In this document: positions 49,948 through 61,778 of the stretch, piece by piece | How the letters are laid out: every line of letters begins with the position of its first letter | Position numbering within the stretch: the first letter of the stretch is position 1 | From: Pyrocephalus nanus | Lineage: Eukaryota; Chordata; Aves; Passeriformes; Tyrannidae | Reading direction: 5' to 3' | Length of the DNA stretch: 64,000 nucleotides | NCBI GenBank assembly: GCA_038380795.1 | Contig: CM076260.1 | Location: 74,003,843-74,067,842 of the forward strand | Notes under the pieces: model-generated | What the model was told of the DNA's origin: nothing | Databases searched by the model: none | The model's input: the letters and a program-made list of their open reading frames with translations, nothing else | Program-made: the position numbers and the translations under genes

Positions 49948-52869
49948 AAATTCAATTATTTTATTCCCTTTAATGCTGTGCATGCTCCAAACAAGTGACT
50001 TACTTTCCTCCAGAGGAACTAAAGCCCCCTCTGCCCAGCACAAAATACATACTGTGCTGTCCCTGAATGTCTCAATTCAAGAAGCTTTGAGCTCCCATTG
50101 TTTGCAGTTCACAGAGTTCACCTGCATTTCAGTCTCCTCATCTATTAAAGAAAACAAAGTGGAGAGGAGAGAGAAGGAGAAATACGGCTGTAAAAGCAGC
50201 AGTTGGTCAGAGAACCCTCATGTTCCTGGTACCAGTTGTGGGCCAATCAATCAGTCTCAAATAGCCCACTGGAGAATAACTGCCCAACTTACCCAAATTT
50301 ATTTTCTTTAATAACAGAATCCTCCTGTGACCCTGCAGTTATTGCTGACACAAAGCAAGGCCTGCTTGAGTCTGATATCGGCTCCCTTGCTCCCTGCTGT
50401 GTGCAGAGCAATGGAGCCATCATCCCCTTGTTTTCTGCAGACAGCAGCTTTAAATCACTGACAGCCACTTCTGTCTGTGAGGGCCGGGAGAGACTTTCCT
50501 GCACAGGTCACTCACTTGTGACTTGTATGTGTTCACCCTTGTGTGCTCAGGCTTGGTAAAATAAAGATCAATAGGCCTGGGAATGTCTGCTTATTGCTTG
50601 AGTGCTTGGCTCCGCAAGGGCTGTGAACACTATCCAAGGTGATGGAGGGAATGGATGATTACACAGATACGCACTGCTGGTGTGCCCCAAGCAGACAGAC
50701 ATTGAGATTACACAATGGAAAATGGGAAGTTCAGGATTGTAGGCCAGGTCTGTATTGTGGGCAGAGTCTCAGGGCACAACATCCTGTGTAACGCATTTAT
50801 TGGAAACTGTGATCCTTCTTTCGGGGATGTTCAAAATCCTTGTGAGAAACACGGAAGCAAGTTTTTGGAATTCTGAGAGAGGAATCCTACTCAGCCCTCC
50901 AGGCTCAACTATAAGGCAGGTCTTTAGAAGGTAAATGCAAACTCTTCAAAGGGTAAATGAAGTTTTCTTAGAGGTGACATAAAATCCACGTTGGTCTTTA
51001 TGTTAAAAACCAAAAAGTGTCTATAGAACATTTATAAAAAACTTATAGAATGAAATCTGCTATTTTCAAAGACTCGCAGGTTTTTCTCTGTATTTTAGAA
51101 ACTCAGGGGAGACACTTCTACAGATTTTATGCCACATTTGAACCCTGCAGTGCAACCTCAGAGCAGGAGTCCAAGTGTGCTGCTCTACCTTCATACAAAG
51201 ATTTGGTCATCCTGGAGGAGCCTTCTACTGCTAGTTGGAAGGCTCAAGGCACTCAGACACTAACACAGCAGCACCCATAGGCTTTCCCTCAGGAAATCCC
51301 AGGTGCTGAGTATAGGGCACACACACTGCCTCTGCCATTGCCAAGGCAGGACACAGCTCCTGAGAAATGCATTTCCAGGGTGCCTCGCACTGCATGCCTT
51401 GCTTTCCTACCAAGGTATGAGAGTGAAGTTTGGATGTTTCACACCAAGGGCTGCCCCAGATACAGTGTCCCTTCCCCAGCAAACAGCTGGGTGTTCTTGG
51501 GACTACCCGCTCTCTTCAGCTGCACAGCTTGGAGCTGGGCAGGGATGGGGACTCCATGTGTCCCAGAGCCCTCCCTATCTTCATGCACCCCTCTGCTCAG
51601 AGCCACCCTGATGGGAAGACCTTGTTCCTGGGGCAGGGCTGAGGCAATGTCCTGCCTGCCTGGGCACTCTGAGAAAGGATGGGGCACTCTCAGCAATGCT
51701 GCTTGGATGTTCCCATTGCTCCTACCTCCCTGCCAAAAGTCTCTTCCTGTGGAAACAAAAGCCTGCATTACCACCAACCATACATAGGTTTCACTGGGAT
51801 GAATTAGGGCAGGGGCTGTCATGGCTGCAGTGCTGCCTGTCACTGAAAGGGAAAACTCACATATTCCTTCTACAACTGATCTTTCTGCTGGAAGTAGAGT
51901 ACCCCAGATCAAACTCTGATTTCAGTTCCCATCTCTGAGAACAGATCTGCTGCCCAAGGATGGAGAGAGATCGTGTCACCCACTGAAGGAAGAAGAGAGT
52001 TTTGACCCTTGACTTCTCTCGTTCAGTGATAGGGAAGGCCCGGGATATATTTTCTGGGCATGTAGGTATAAAGCAAATCTCATCTTACAGTCCACTGAAA
52101 GCAGGATTTATTAAATCAAAACATGGGTCAGCTTGGATGCTTCCCTTCAGTGAGGGTTTTTAAATCCTTCCCCTTTAAAAAGCTGCATTTTTTTCTAAAG
52201 CTTAAGGACTAATTACAAGAGAAAATTTCTTCACTGTGCCTGTACTGGAGAGCAGATTCTGGGAAAGGAAAATCCACTCCAAAACTGTAGGAATGCCCAC
52301 AAGGCAAAGTTTCTATCCAAACCCAAATCTTTGCAAGGTCTAGGAGAGGACATGTATTCCCTGGGAGGGGAGAACAGGGCCAACCTCTGCCCTGCCAAGG
52401 TTAAGCAAGACCTGGAGAGAGAAGAGAGAAAAAGCTGGAACTTAAGGAAGGGAGATCACTGTGGGTGCTGGGTAAGCCTGTAATGAGGGAACACCGTGTG
52501 GTCTACAGGTATTTCAGGTATTTCCAGGTGAGGCAATGCCCTCCTCTTCTCCTGGCCTGTGTGGGCAGGGTGTGTGCTGCAGCACACCCCAGGGAACTCC
52601 TGGACCACATAGAGCTGCAGTGACTGGGAGTAGCTGGGGCAGCACCCAGAGCAGGAAGCTTGGAACTGATACATGTCCCCTGTGCAGTCATAACCCAGAG
52701 ATCCAGGCAATTTAGGTTCGGCACATCCTGTTGGCAGCCTATCCTAAACAGAGCAGCATGGGGGTCCTTTTGCAGGACACATGAGGAAGCAGGGCTGCAT
52801 CTCACTCACCTGGCAGGGCTGCTGCTGCTCACCTCGAGCTCTGTCCCCCATGGGTCTGTCCACAGGGTT
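49948..52869. other. Non-coding unique DNA
   Basis: Contains a short MIR-like relic (50105-50165) and a possible terminal exon (50441-50585, see findings). The overlapping plus and minus frames at 51300-51940 share one GC-richer stretch and have no domains. A weak CR1-like string at 52215-52240 was rejected. Confidence 0.5.
50105..50165 (+). repeat. Short MIR-like SINE relic
   Basis: CAGAGTTCACCTGCATTTCA and then GTCTCCTCATCTATTAAAG parallel the MIR core CTCTGTGCCTCAGTTTCCTCATCTGTAAAAT. Only this core is visible, so chance resemblance cannot be excluded. Confidence 0.35.
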
Positions 52870-53360
52870 GTCCTATCATTCCATCTCGTATGGAACAATT
52901 AATGGACTTCAAGCTAAAATGCTGGCACAGGTTGTGGACAAATGTGTTTTTTCCAGCCATTATCTTGTTTGCACTTGGATGCAAGCCAAAATGTATAAAC
53001 CTTCCTGGGGACATTAATTGGCTTCTGATTGCCTGTCCCTCAATATGGCAAGGGCTGTTTGGCTTTTCATAGGTTTGCTCAGTCCCCTAATCTTATGTGA
53101 AAATTATCTGGCATGAATTCTGCAAGTCAGAATGGCAAAAGTATAATTAATTCCCTCTGTGAAGTGAAAACAGCCAATTTTCCACAGCGTCAGCTTGAAT
53201 ATCAACAAGTCATGGAAATAATATGCAAAAAAGCAGACAAAATTTGCACACACACCAGATAGACTGAATTTTTATGGGGCAGCAGTGCCTTATATGCTGC
53301 TGAATAAAAATGTCAATACATACCCGAAGAGCTCTTCATTCCTGTATGTATTCAGCTGAA
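52870..53360. promoter_or_regulatory. Candidate regulatory element with homeodomain-site cluster
   Basis: What is seen: AATTAATG (52897-52904), ATTAATTG (53013-53020) and TAATTAATT (53144-53152) are homeodomain-type sites spread over about 250 bases. AATATGCAAAA (about 53219) is POU-like. The block ends in a nested inverted repeat (53315-53352). It is free of transposon and microsatellite sequence. What is inferred: an enhancer-like conserved element. No open frame of interest crosses it. Confidence 0.25.
53315..53352. repeat. Nested inverted repeat
   Basis: AATACATAC (53315-53323) pairs with GTATGTATT (53344-53352). Between them lies a separate perfect 12-bp palindrome GAAGAGCTCTTC (53326-53337). 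The two symmetric units do not share a centre, so a single clean hairpin is not formed; an asymmetric stem-loop with a 9-bp base is possible. Confidence 0.85.
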
Positions 53361-55019
53361 AGACTGGAACAGCCCCTAAAGAAAACCTCCTTTTCTGATC
53401 AGTAAAACAAATTTGCTGAGAATGCATGCTTACGTAATTTTTTTTCTAGACACTATCACTTTGCATGAGTCCCCCACAGATATCTCAACATAGAATGGTA
53501 ATGAATTTTCTCTAACCAGGGGTAGGGATTTAAAAGTTAAACATTTCTGAATCCCAAGCCCATCCCTTCCAGTACCTAAGGCTTCCTCTCCTCATAGCAG
53601 ACTCCGTGTGCTTACATGCTGCCTTCCTTCCCACCTCGTGTTTTATCCCACCTTGCGGGTCAAGAGCTGGGCGCCTGCACCATTAGAAAATCATTTGCAC
53701 AATCTGCACCTGACTTAAACTGTGACAGTTCCAACAGAGGACCTCATTTTTCCTTGATGCCTCAAAACAGAGCAATCACCACAGTCTGGCTGTCCTGGAA
53801 ACCTGCTGGATAACATGCATATCTGGAAGCCCACTAAAACAGTCTCTGAGGGCTAGTCCTGACCCTTTGACCACTGGTTGCTCTGCATGGCTGATGATTT
53901 CGAAAGGATGGGTTTCCAAAGGAAAACTGGAGCTGCTGGTGCACCAGGGAAGCTACGCTGCATTACTTCTCATAAAGAGTGGTGTTGAAAAGCACCTCTC
54001 AATTCTCCATCCATTGTTTTGCTACAGGTGAATTGCAAAGCAAAGAAGAAAAACAAGTTATGCTCAGACAGCGTCAAATACAACTTACTAACTGGGCCCT
54101 GGTGAATATCCGGAACAGATGTTACAGATATAAGTATCACCTCTCCATGACCCTGATGACACTTCCTGTTATATTCTGGGATGGTAGGGAAATTAAATAT
54201 CAGCACTGATGCCACAAAAGTCAGCATGTACAAGCAGTAAACTGAGATGTCTTATCTCTTTTTTTCTTTACCAGCATACTTACAATAATGAGTAGGTAGT
54301 GCAGGTATAGGATATATGTTGAAAAATAAGGATTCTTGGATGCAACTACTTCACTATGTATTACATGGACAGTGTTGGTGTTCACAATGTCATTCCTTGT
54401 GTTACCGCAAGCTAACAATTTCAAATTAAAATATCTAATAAAGAAGCCCTGTATTCACTAACCATTTTTCTTTCCTTTACCTGTATATAGCCTTACTAGT
54501 GGGAATAATAGAGAGAGAACTCCATCTTCTTCCATCACCCATTTTTACATTACACTTTACACGTCCTAGCATCTTCTTCACCATCACAGCAACCACTTCA
54601 CATGTCTCTCTTTGCTGAACAATTCTTTGCAAAAGGCCATGATAGCTCTTTGTGTATGTAAAACGTGGCAGAAATATTAAACCAAAGATCAAAGGCAGTT
54701 CTGTTCCTCAGATATTTTCCCTGACCCTTTAAACTGGCTGGGTGCAGAATGAGTAATAAGGACCAGACCCTGCCATCAATTAAACGGATTTAAATCCAGA
54801 GTGAGCTGCTGTAAATCAAGTTATTTTAGAGTTACACAATGTAACCAGGAGCAGATCTGCATCTTCAGGCCAAAGAACCAGATCTCAAAGGGAAAACCCC
54901 AACTCTCTCTATCTTCATTTCACCTAAACCTGCTGTCTCTTCATATAAACAGCCTCGTCTGCCTGCTTAGAAAAGCATACAAAGTTAAGGCCTTCCTAAG
55001 CTACCCAGTCAGAGCAATC
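53361..55019. other. Non-coding unique DNA
   Basis: Unique, moderately AT-rich sequence. The open frames (91 codons or fewer) have no domains. No repeat or RNA gene was recognised. Confidence 0.5.
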
Positions 55020-55640
55020 CTACCTCTTAGCACTGCCATTTTGGCTAACAGAAAAATCAGGTTTTTATTTAACTAATGTGTCAACATGCAGCCCAAAGGG
55101 GCTGTACAACATCTAATTTTTATCAGCAGCTATAAAAGATAGAGGCTTGAATAGGCTGGGTGCAAAGCTTACTGGAGAAGAAATAAAACCAAAAGACCTC
55201 AACTGTTAAATAAAATGTATCTGGAAGCACATTTATACAATAAATTCTGTCTCTTCTCTTTCTTCTCGCATATGATGCTTCTCCGCCTCACATAAGCCTA
55301 ATGCCATAATCCTGCTAAATATTTGCAAATTGGCACCACATCGGATTGAGACAATAGAGGGGGAAAAGCAAAGTGATGCAAGTCATGATATACTTCTTAT
55401 TACAGCGATAGCATTTCACAAGATTAAAGAGGATTTTCTAGGCAATGGAGACAAATCCAGCACCAGCTTTATTGAGAAAACCTCGCAGATGCTTCATTCG
55501 TTAACATGTGGTAGTGCAAACAAAGGAGATTATCTCCTTTTCCAAATGAGCACCATCGATGCTGCCATTCCATTTATTAAGCATTTTCCCACTCAAGTGT
55601 TTGCTTTTGAGAAGCAATATGTGTTGGCTGGGGGGACCTG
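55020..55640. promoter_or_regulatory. Candidate conserved non-coding element
   Basis: The stretch lacks repeats and keeps scattered CpGs. It has the palindrome ATTTGCAAAT (55321-55330, octamer/CEBP-like), TTTATTTAACTAATG (about 55063), TAATTTTTATCAGC and ATTTATTAAGC (about 55572). A plus-strand frame remains open over 55330-55665 (111 codons) but begins without an ATG and resembles no family I know. The alternatives are a diverged exon or simply unique AT-rich DNA. The call rests on texture only. Confidence 0.2.
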
Positions 55641-58600
55641 CATGAGGCAGTGGAATAGTCATTGAAGCAGAAGCTCCAGCCTGGTTGCAGCACCCAGGGA
55701 AATTATTAATCAGCAATATTGCTCTTGGGAGTAACACCATCAACTAGAACAGGAAGAGGGAAATGGGGGGAAAAAAGCAACACCAAGCCCTTCCATCATG
55801 GGGATTTTATGGGCCATGTGTCTTGAGAACCTTCACTCTGGTCAACCCAGGGAGACAAAGCTATTTGTAAACACCAGATTGTGCTATCTTTTTGCCACCT
55901 CAATTGCTAATCATCAGAAACAGAAATGCCTGGGTGAGAAATACAGAGTGTCAGGGAAAATGAATCGGAGCCCGTGCAGCAACCTCTGTTCCCCAATGGA
56001 AACACGCCTCTGAAGTCAATAAATTGGACTACAAAGCAAATGGGGGCTTGCATTAAATCAGGACCCTAGGATCTAGTAGTCCCCAGCCCCAAACCCCTTT
56101 TTATTCTGTCTATTACAGAAATAACTACTGTCAGGACTGAGAAGAGCCCCAGTAGTCCCAGGGCACTGCTTGGTTGCAGCCCTGACCCTGCCCACTGTCA
56201 CTTCCATTTCTTTTGCTGTGCCACTCTCTCCTCTGTGGTCCTCTGCGTCCAAAACGTAGGTCAACATTTCAAGCCTCATAAATGTTAAGACTCTCAGCTG
56301 TACAGTAAAGTGACACAAAGGACTCATAAGAAAACTGCTGTGACATGTTGATTCACTTTGAACTGTTGCAGATGGATGAGGGTCTGGGGCTGCTTCCTGG
56401 TCAGCCAGTCCTGGCTCACACCGGAAAACTTTACCAGCAAACACATCCCCCAGGCAGAACCACCTGGTCCCAATTAGGATGGATTTGTGGCGCTTTAAAG
56501 GGGTTTAGTGACTGCTTTAGCTGACCCTTCAGATGAAGAACTCAAAAAATCTGGCCTGGATCCCAAACCATAATGGTGCTTCTCAAGGCATCTTTCCATC
56601 ATCAGGCTTGCCGCCAAGTGTCTCCTGTCCTCTTCTCATCAGTATTTTGATGTTCCTACTTCCAAAAACATTGAATGAATCAGCTGATTTTCTGTGTTCA
56701 CAGGGGTAAAATGCCTGATCATCTCCACAGTCTGCTCCCTACATTGTGACAGTAAGCTCCCAATGCAACAAGGGAAAGTTTCACCTCTTTCAAAATCAGG
56801 TTAGAGCTCAACCTGCTTGCTTTTTTTTGCATTTTCCTGCTAAATGCAGCAGCTATAATAATGTCATACTCCACTATTTTCCTAGCCTGGAGCAACAGTA
56901 TGTCAAATGTTCCTATTGCCTGAAGTCAAGCAACGGCAGATGTACAGTGCTGAAAGCCTGGGATCACAATCTCCCAGAAGATTAGGAATATTTTAAAATT
57001 ACTGGGCCAATTGCTCTCTGTGACCCCACCAGAAACACTGTATTTCCACAAGTGCCTCTAACAACCAAATTCATGATGGGAACATTTTCAGTGTACTTTT
57101 GATAAAATCTACTGCGTATCCATTGTAACTGGGCAAATGACACATTTTGCACAAAATATTTATCCAGTGTGTCAAAATCAGTTCTAAGTCATACTTTGAA
57201 GGACATGGTGACCTCTCTCTCAAAGTGCATTGGCAGAAGAACATGATTTTGTGCTGCCACTCTGCCTCCCACCACAGGCAGCACAAGAATTTGTAGCCTC
57301 CTAAGGACATAATGCAACTGGGGATTTGTGCAATCACACTTTAAATAATGATAAATAAACTTTATTTCCACTGGGTCAGTGATCACCAAAACTATTGAAC
57401 AATCTCTGGTGAGCTACCCTGCAAAGTAGCAAAGACTTGTGGCACTCCTGAAAATCTTGGCCTAGGGTACTGGAGCTTTACAGTCCCAAGGTGCAGTAGG
57501 AAATTTGCACCATCTGTGTCCTCCAGATGGAGGGGATGATGGCAGAAAGCAGTCACTTGACTTTGATACTTAACTTTCATCCTAAGATAAAACATCCATA
57601 GAAAAAAAAAAGGATCAGAAGAACCCCTGGGCAGTTTCTCCTTCCCAGTACTACTCTCACAACAAGGATTATTTCCATATGTTCACATGGAGGGTGGATG
57701 CTACAATAAAGAGTAGCATAGTGGACCACATGGACAATACAGTCTGTTGGGAAAGTGCCAGTCTTCTGTGAAATGAAAATCTTCTGGAAAGCTGCTGTAG
57801 TTGTAAGGAGTAAAGGCATGCTTGGGGATAAGGGGGGTCCCTGGGACAGGATGGCTGGATTTCCAGAACATTTCCACACCAAGTATGTTGAAACACCACC
57901 AATAAAATGTTGGGCAGTACCTGAAGAGTGCTGAAGAACAAAATGTGGGATATAGACTTGCCTACATCTCTGCTCTCTGCAATTAGGAATGGGTCAGTGA
58001 GGTTAGGGGAGACCCAGAGGGACAGCAAATGAAATGATTTGGGGGATGGAGCAACTGTTCTATCAGGAGACACGAATAAAGGCTAGAATTTTTCAGCTGA
58101 GGAGGAAAAAAGCAAACGTGCGTGGTTTGGTGGTTTACAAAACAGAGAAGGTGGTAGATTGAATGACACTGCCATTTACCTTGTTACTTGGCCACCTATT
58201 TTACCTGTAAGCTGCTCTATACTACTTCCCAAAACGCTGGAGCTAGGGGGTATGTGATGGATTGAATGGGAGCTCAGTTTAAAACAAAGAAAAGCAAATA
58301 ATTATTAACATAATACTTTTCTACTGTGTAATAGATGTGAGATTTCTGGGGCTGGCTGTCCTGGGCAGCTGGCATCAGCAAGGGAGAAGGCAAATTCATG
58401 AGTAACAGCTCCGTGCAGATACTGAAAGGACTAGGCAGGCATGTACCCACAGATGTCTGCCCTCATTCAATTGCAGGCTTGAGTCAGATGCTAGAAAACT
58501 GATTGAAAGCCCAAGGTTTCACATTACTTTGCATTTTCTGCTCGAATCCCTGTGTATCTTCTCTGGTGTCAGCAGCCCAGGTTTTGGCCTCCTTCTGGGT

Positions 58601-59483
58601 TACCCAGCCTGGATAAACATACGTGCGTGTTGAAACTGTTTCCAGGAACGCCTTCCTCTCCCTGCAATCTCTTATCTCCGGGAGGAGATTGTCAGAGGGT
58701 ACTTCAAAGCCCTTTGAAAATGGCCAGGGCTCTGCCTGTAGCCCAGCAGATACAGGCACCCTCACCCCAAGAAGTGAACGGCTGCCCCACAGGCAGGCGT
58801 TCAGAGTCACCTTATCACCACCACAACAGAGAGCACTGGGAGAGACTTTATCCCCTCAGTATCACAACCCAATCTTCAGTCTTCGCAGTATGCCGACCAT
58901 TGTCTCCCCAGATTCACCAAGGTGGGTTGTGGCAGATTACGAAAATGAGGGGAAAGAAAGAGGAGTGGTTTTGCTCAGCCCTGAGGACCAGGGAAGCCTG
59001 AAGCCTGCTGAGCTTGTAATTAAAATGTAGAAAGGCCATGACAGAGCTCAAAAGATGGAAGAATGGGATACAGGCAGCAGAAAAATGCTGAGCACCAGGC
59101 TTCAGGCAACATGCCGTTTTGAATAAAAAGTAAATGAAAAAATTGCCTATAGAGAGGGGAATGCAAAGAAGAGGCGGCTGTGGAAAGAGCGTGGCAGAGC
59201 GGGGCCTATTGTTCAAGCACTGCCCTCAGATAAATCTTGTTCAGTGTTCCTCCACCAAAAGACTATGAGATGTAGTGAGGCAGAGGAAAGCTGTGCAGCT
59301 GTTTTATGGTGTTATTATCCCTGCTGAACTACAGAAGAACAATTGCCTGTCAGGACAAAAGACAGGACAACATGCACGCAGTTCTCACCCCATCAGCAAC
59401 TTGAAAATGGAAACCCCAAATAAAAAAGTCACATTTCTGCCTGGAACCTGTTTTCTGCTCCTGTTAACAAGTAGCAGCACCTC
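55641..59483. other. Non-coding unique DNA
   Basis: No gene was recognised. Minus-strand frames at 57577-58073 (134 codons or fewer) and overlapping frames on both strands at 58484-59030 (149 codons or fewer) show no domains, and their mutual overlap argues against coding. Confidence 0.5.
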
Positions 59484-59665
59484 AAGGGCTGGCATCATTG
59501 GAACAAGCTGCCCAGGAAAGTGATGGAGTCACCATCCTTGGAAGCATTTAAAAGACGTGTAGATGTGGCACTTAGGTATATGGTTTAGTGGTGGATTTGG
59601 CAGCACTGGGTTAATGGTTGGACTTCATGATCTTAAAGGTCTTTTCCAACCTAAGTGATTCTGTC
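59484..59665 (+). mobile_element. CR1: CR1 LINE 3' end
   Basis: The blocks GGAACAAGCTGCCCAGGAAA, GATGGAGTCACCATCCTTGG, CATTTAAAAGACGTGTAGAT, GTGGCACTTAGGTATATGGT, TTAGTGGTGGATTTGGCAGC, TTAATGGTTGGACTTCATGA and TCTTAAAGGTCTTTTCCAAC end in AAGTGATTCTGT. They follow the CR1 subfamily whose 3' part carries the TTTAAAAGACGTGTAGATGTGG motif. This is a different subfamily from the copies at 17.15 and 24.56 kb. 5'-truncated, with the terminal repeat reduced to one unit. Confidence 0.93.
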
Positions 59666-60202
59666 ACCAGGGTCACAGGCAAGGTGGCCGCAGAGGGCCC
59701 ATGACACACATGTGGCCAGAGACATTCCACCATGATAGGAAAAGAAGCAGCTGACTGGACAAAGACCATGCTTTATCCCCATGTCATATTTATTCCATCC
59801 ACATTAACCTCAATAGGCCACTGCTGCTAAAATTACCCTCCCAGTCAGAGAGGCTTTAGAAAGATGTTTGTAGTTAACTGAATAAGTTGTGGACCAGGAG
59901 TCAGAAAAATCAGATAGGTACATGGGAGGCTGGTGATGACAACTCGCTTTTTGAAAAAGGTGACCAAAATACTTTGCAACAGGTGGTGTGTTGGGATTGT
60001 ATAAACCAAGTGATTATGCCTGTCCTCTGATGAACAACAACCAAAGAACCCCTCCATGACTTTGTTAGGCAGACACTAGAACCAGCTCCTTTGGATAATT
60101 CTTATGCACAGAAACGGCAGACTTAAATTTACATAGGACTTGAAGTGGGTGGGCTGGATCCAGGGGACCACAAGGAGCAGTAAAACTCTGAGCAGTAGTA
60201 GA

Positions 60203-60218
60203 GGATGAATATTCATCC
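60203..60218. repeat. Perfect 16-bp palindrome
   Basis: GGATGAAT is followed directly by ATTCATCC, exact reverse complements without a spacer. The centre GAATATTC is a symmetric AT-rich core. Confidence 0.9.
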
Positions 60219-61759
60219 ACCCTAGTGAAGTTAGGGGGAAAGTGCCATACAGAGGCAATGTCATTATAAGCATACCTGCAGCGCCAGAAGCTCAACAGGC
60301 ATCCCTGCTTGAGTCTTTTTCAACCTAAATAAAGCTTTACAGGTCTACAAATCTGTTGACCTAGAGGAAATTATTTCTTTTTTGCCTCCAAATAAAAAGA
60401 CCAGGATCCATCCTAACCGCACAGTCCTAAGGAACAACGGATGTCTGGGGACACCCTTGCATTCAGCACGAGCATCTGAGTCAGTGTCTGGTGCAGGCCT
60501 CCTTGAGCCAGGGGAGCTCCTCAGGAAACTGGTGCAGTCTCTTGCAGATCAGCAGGGCTGCTCCTCATCCTTCCTTCTCTAGACACGTTTCCATTGCTGA
60601 ATTAAAAAACCTGGGACTGAATTTAAAAAGCTGCTCCAAGCTGGGGTTTTATGCCCTTTTTCATACACATCACTGATTTATCGAGTCTGTTAAAACAGTG
60701 TGGAGAAATAAATCGGGAATTCCGAAGAATACTCTGCCTAAGATGGTAAAATTCATTGAATTACTCAACTGCTTGTTCCCCAGGTTATACAGAGGGCTGC
60801 ACTAAATGAGTAATGAACAACCCTCATCCATTACATCCTCCCACTGGCCGCCAGCAGTATGGGAAGCTAAAGCTTCAGAAGGACCTATTGGATCTTGGGG
60901 CCCTGCTGTTGGCCCGAAACCCATCCTGTTCTTTCAAAAACATTAAATACACTGGGACAGGCTGATTGATGCCAAAAGTCCACCTCATCCCACATCCTGT
61001 CCCTAGTCAGAGCAGATGCTTGGGGAGAGAATGTAAGAACCAAGCAAACAGAGTGATTTTTCCCTATTGTGCAGTGATATTTCCTCCCAGCTTCCAGCTA
61101 TCCGCAGCTTTGAGATTTCCTAAAGAAAAGGCTGTATTTTTACATCTAAGAGCCCTCCTTGGGACTGTTCATTTCCTCATGCATTACTCTAATTGGGCTT
61201 TTAATCTGCTTATGCCTAAAGTAGGTAAAAGTAGTGTCTATTACTCCCCATTGCCCAGGAATCCCTTTGCCAGTTCTCTTGAGGTTTACAATGTCACAAC
61301 TCTTTCCTGTGCAGTTGTTTTTCCCCTCTCCTCACCTTGCTGCACGCCAGGGCAACATTAAAGGCAGAAGTTGATAGAGGTCTCTTCTGTCCAAACCTCT
61401 GAGCAAATCAATTACTAGAGCTCAGAATGGTTGCTCAATTGTGAGGGCACTAAAGTGCTTCAGCAAAGTTCAGTATTTAAGCATAATACATATGACAACA
61501 CTAGATCAGCTGTTCATGGTCACACAAAAACACCATCTCCTGCAGCAGTTTTTCCCTCTCTGTGGTCAGTGGCTGATGTCTAGAAAGAAAATCAAAAGCA
61601 AAGTAAGAGTGTGGTGAAATTTCCTCACTGACACTCTCTCCCAAAACTGCCATATTTGTCAGTGTCTCATCTCTAGTCAATCCTCAGTTATACCCTAGAA
61701 GTATGTCCAATCAAGAAAATACAGAGGGAGAAATTGTAAAGGTGACTTTTATCTCCATT

Positions 61760-61778
61760 AAAAAAAAAAAAAAAAAAA
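61760..61778 (+). repeat. Poly-A tract (19 A) between imperfect direct repeats
   Basis: 19 A flanked by AAAGGTGACTTTT (61738-61750) and AAAGGTGATTTTT (61776-61788), a 13-base direct repeat with one mismatch. Only about 25 bases lie between the copies, too few for a retroposed cargo. Confidence 0.9.

Noticed and set aside
52211..52310. Possible CR1 fragment (AGAGAAAATTTCTTCACTG)
   Set aside because: Only one CR1-like block is present and the expected following blocks are missing.
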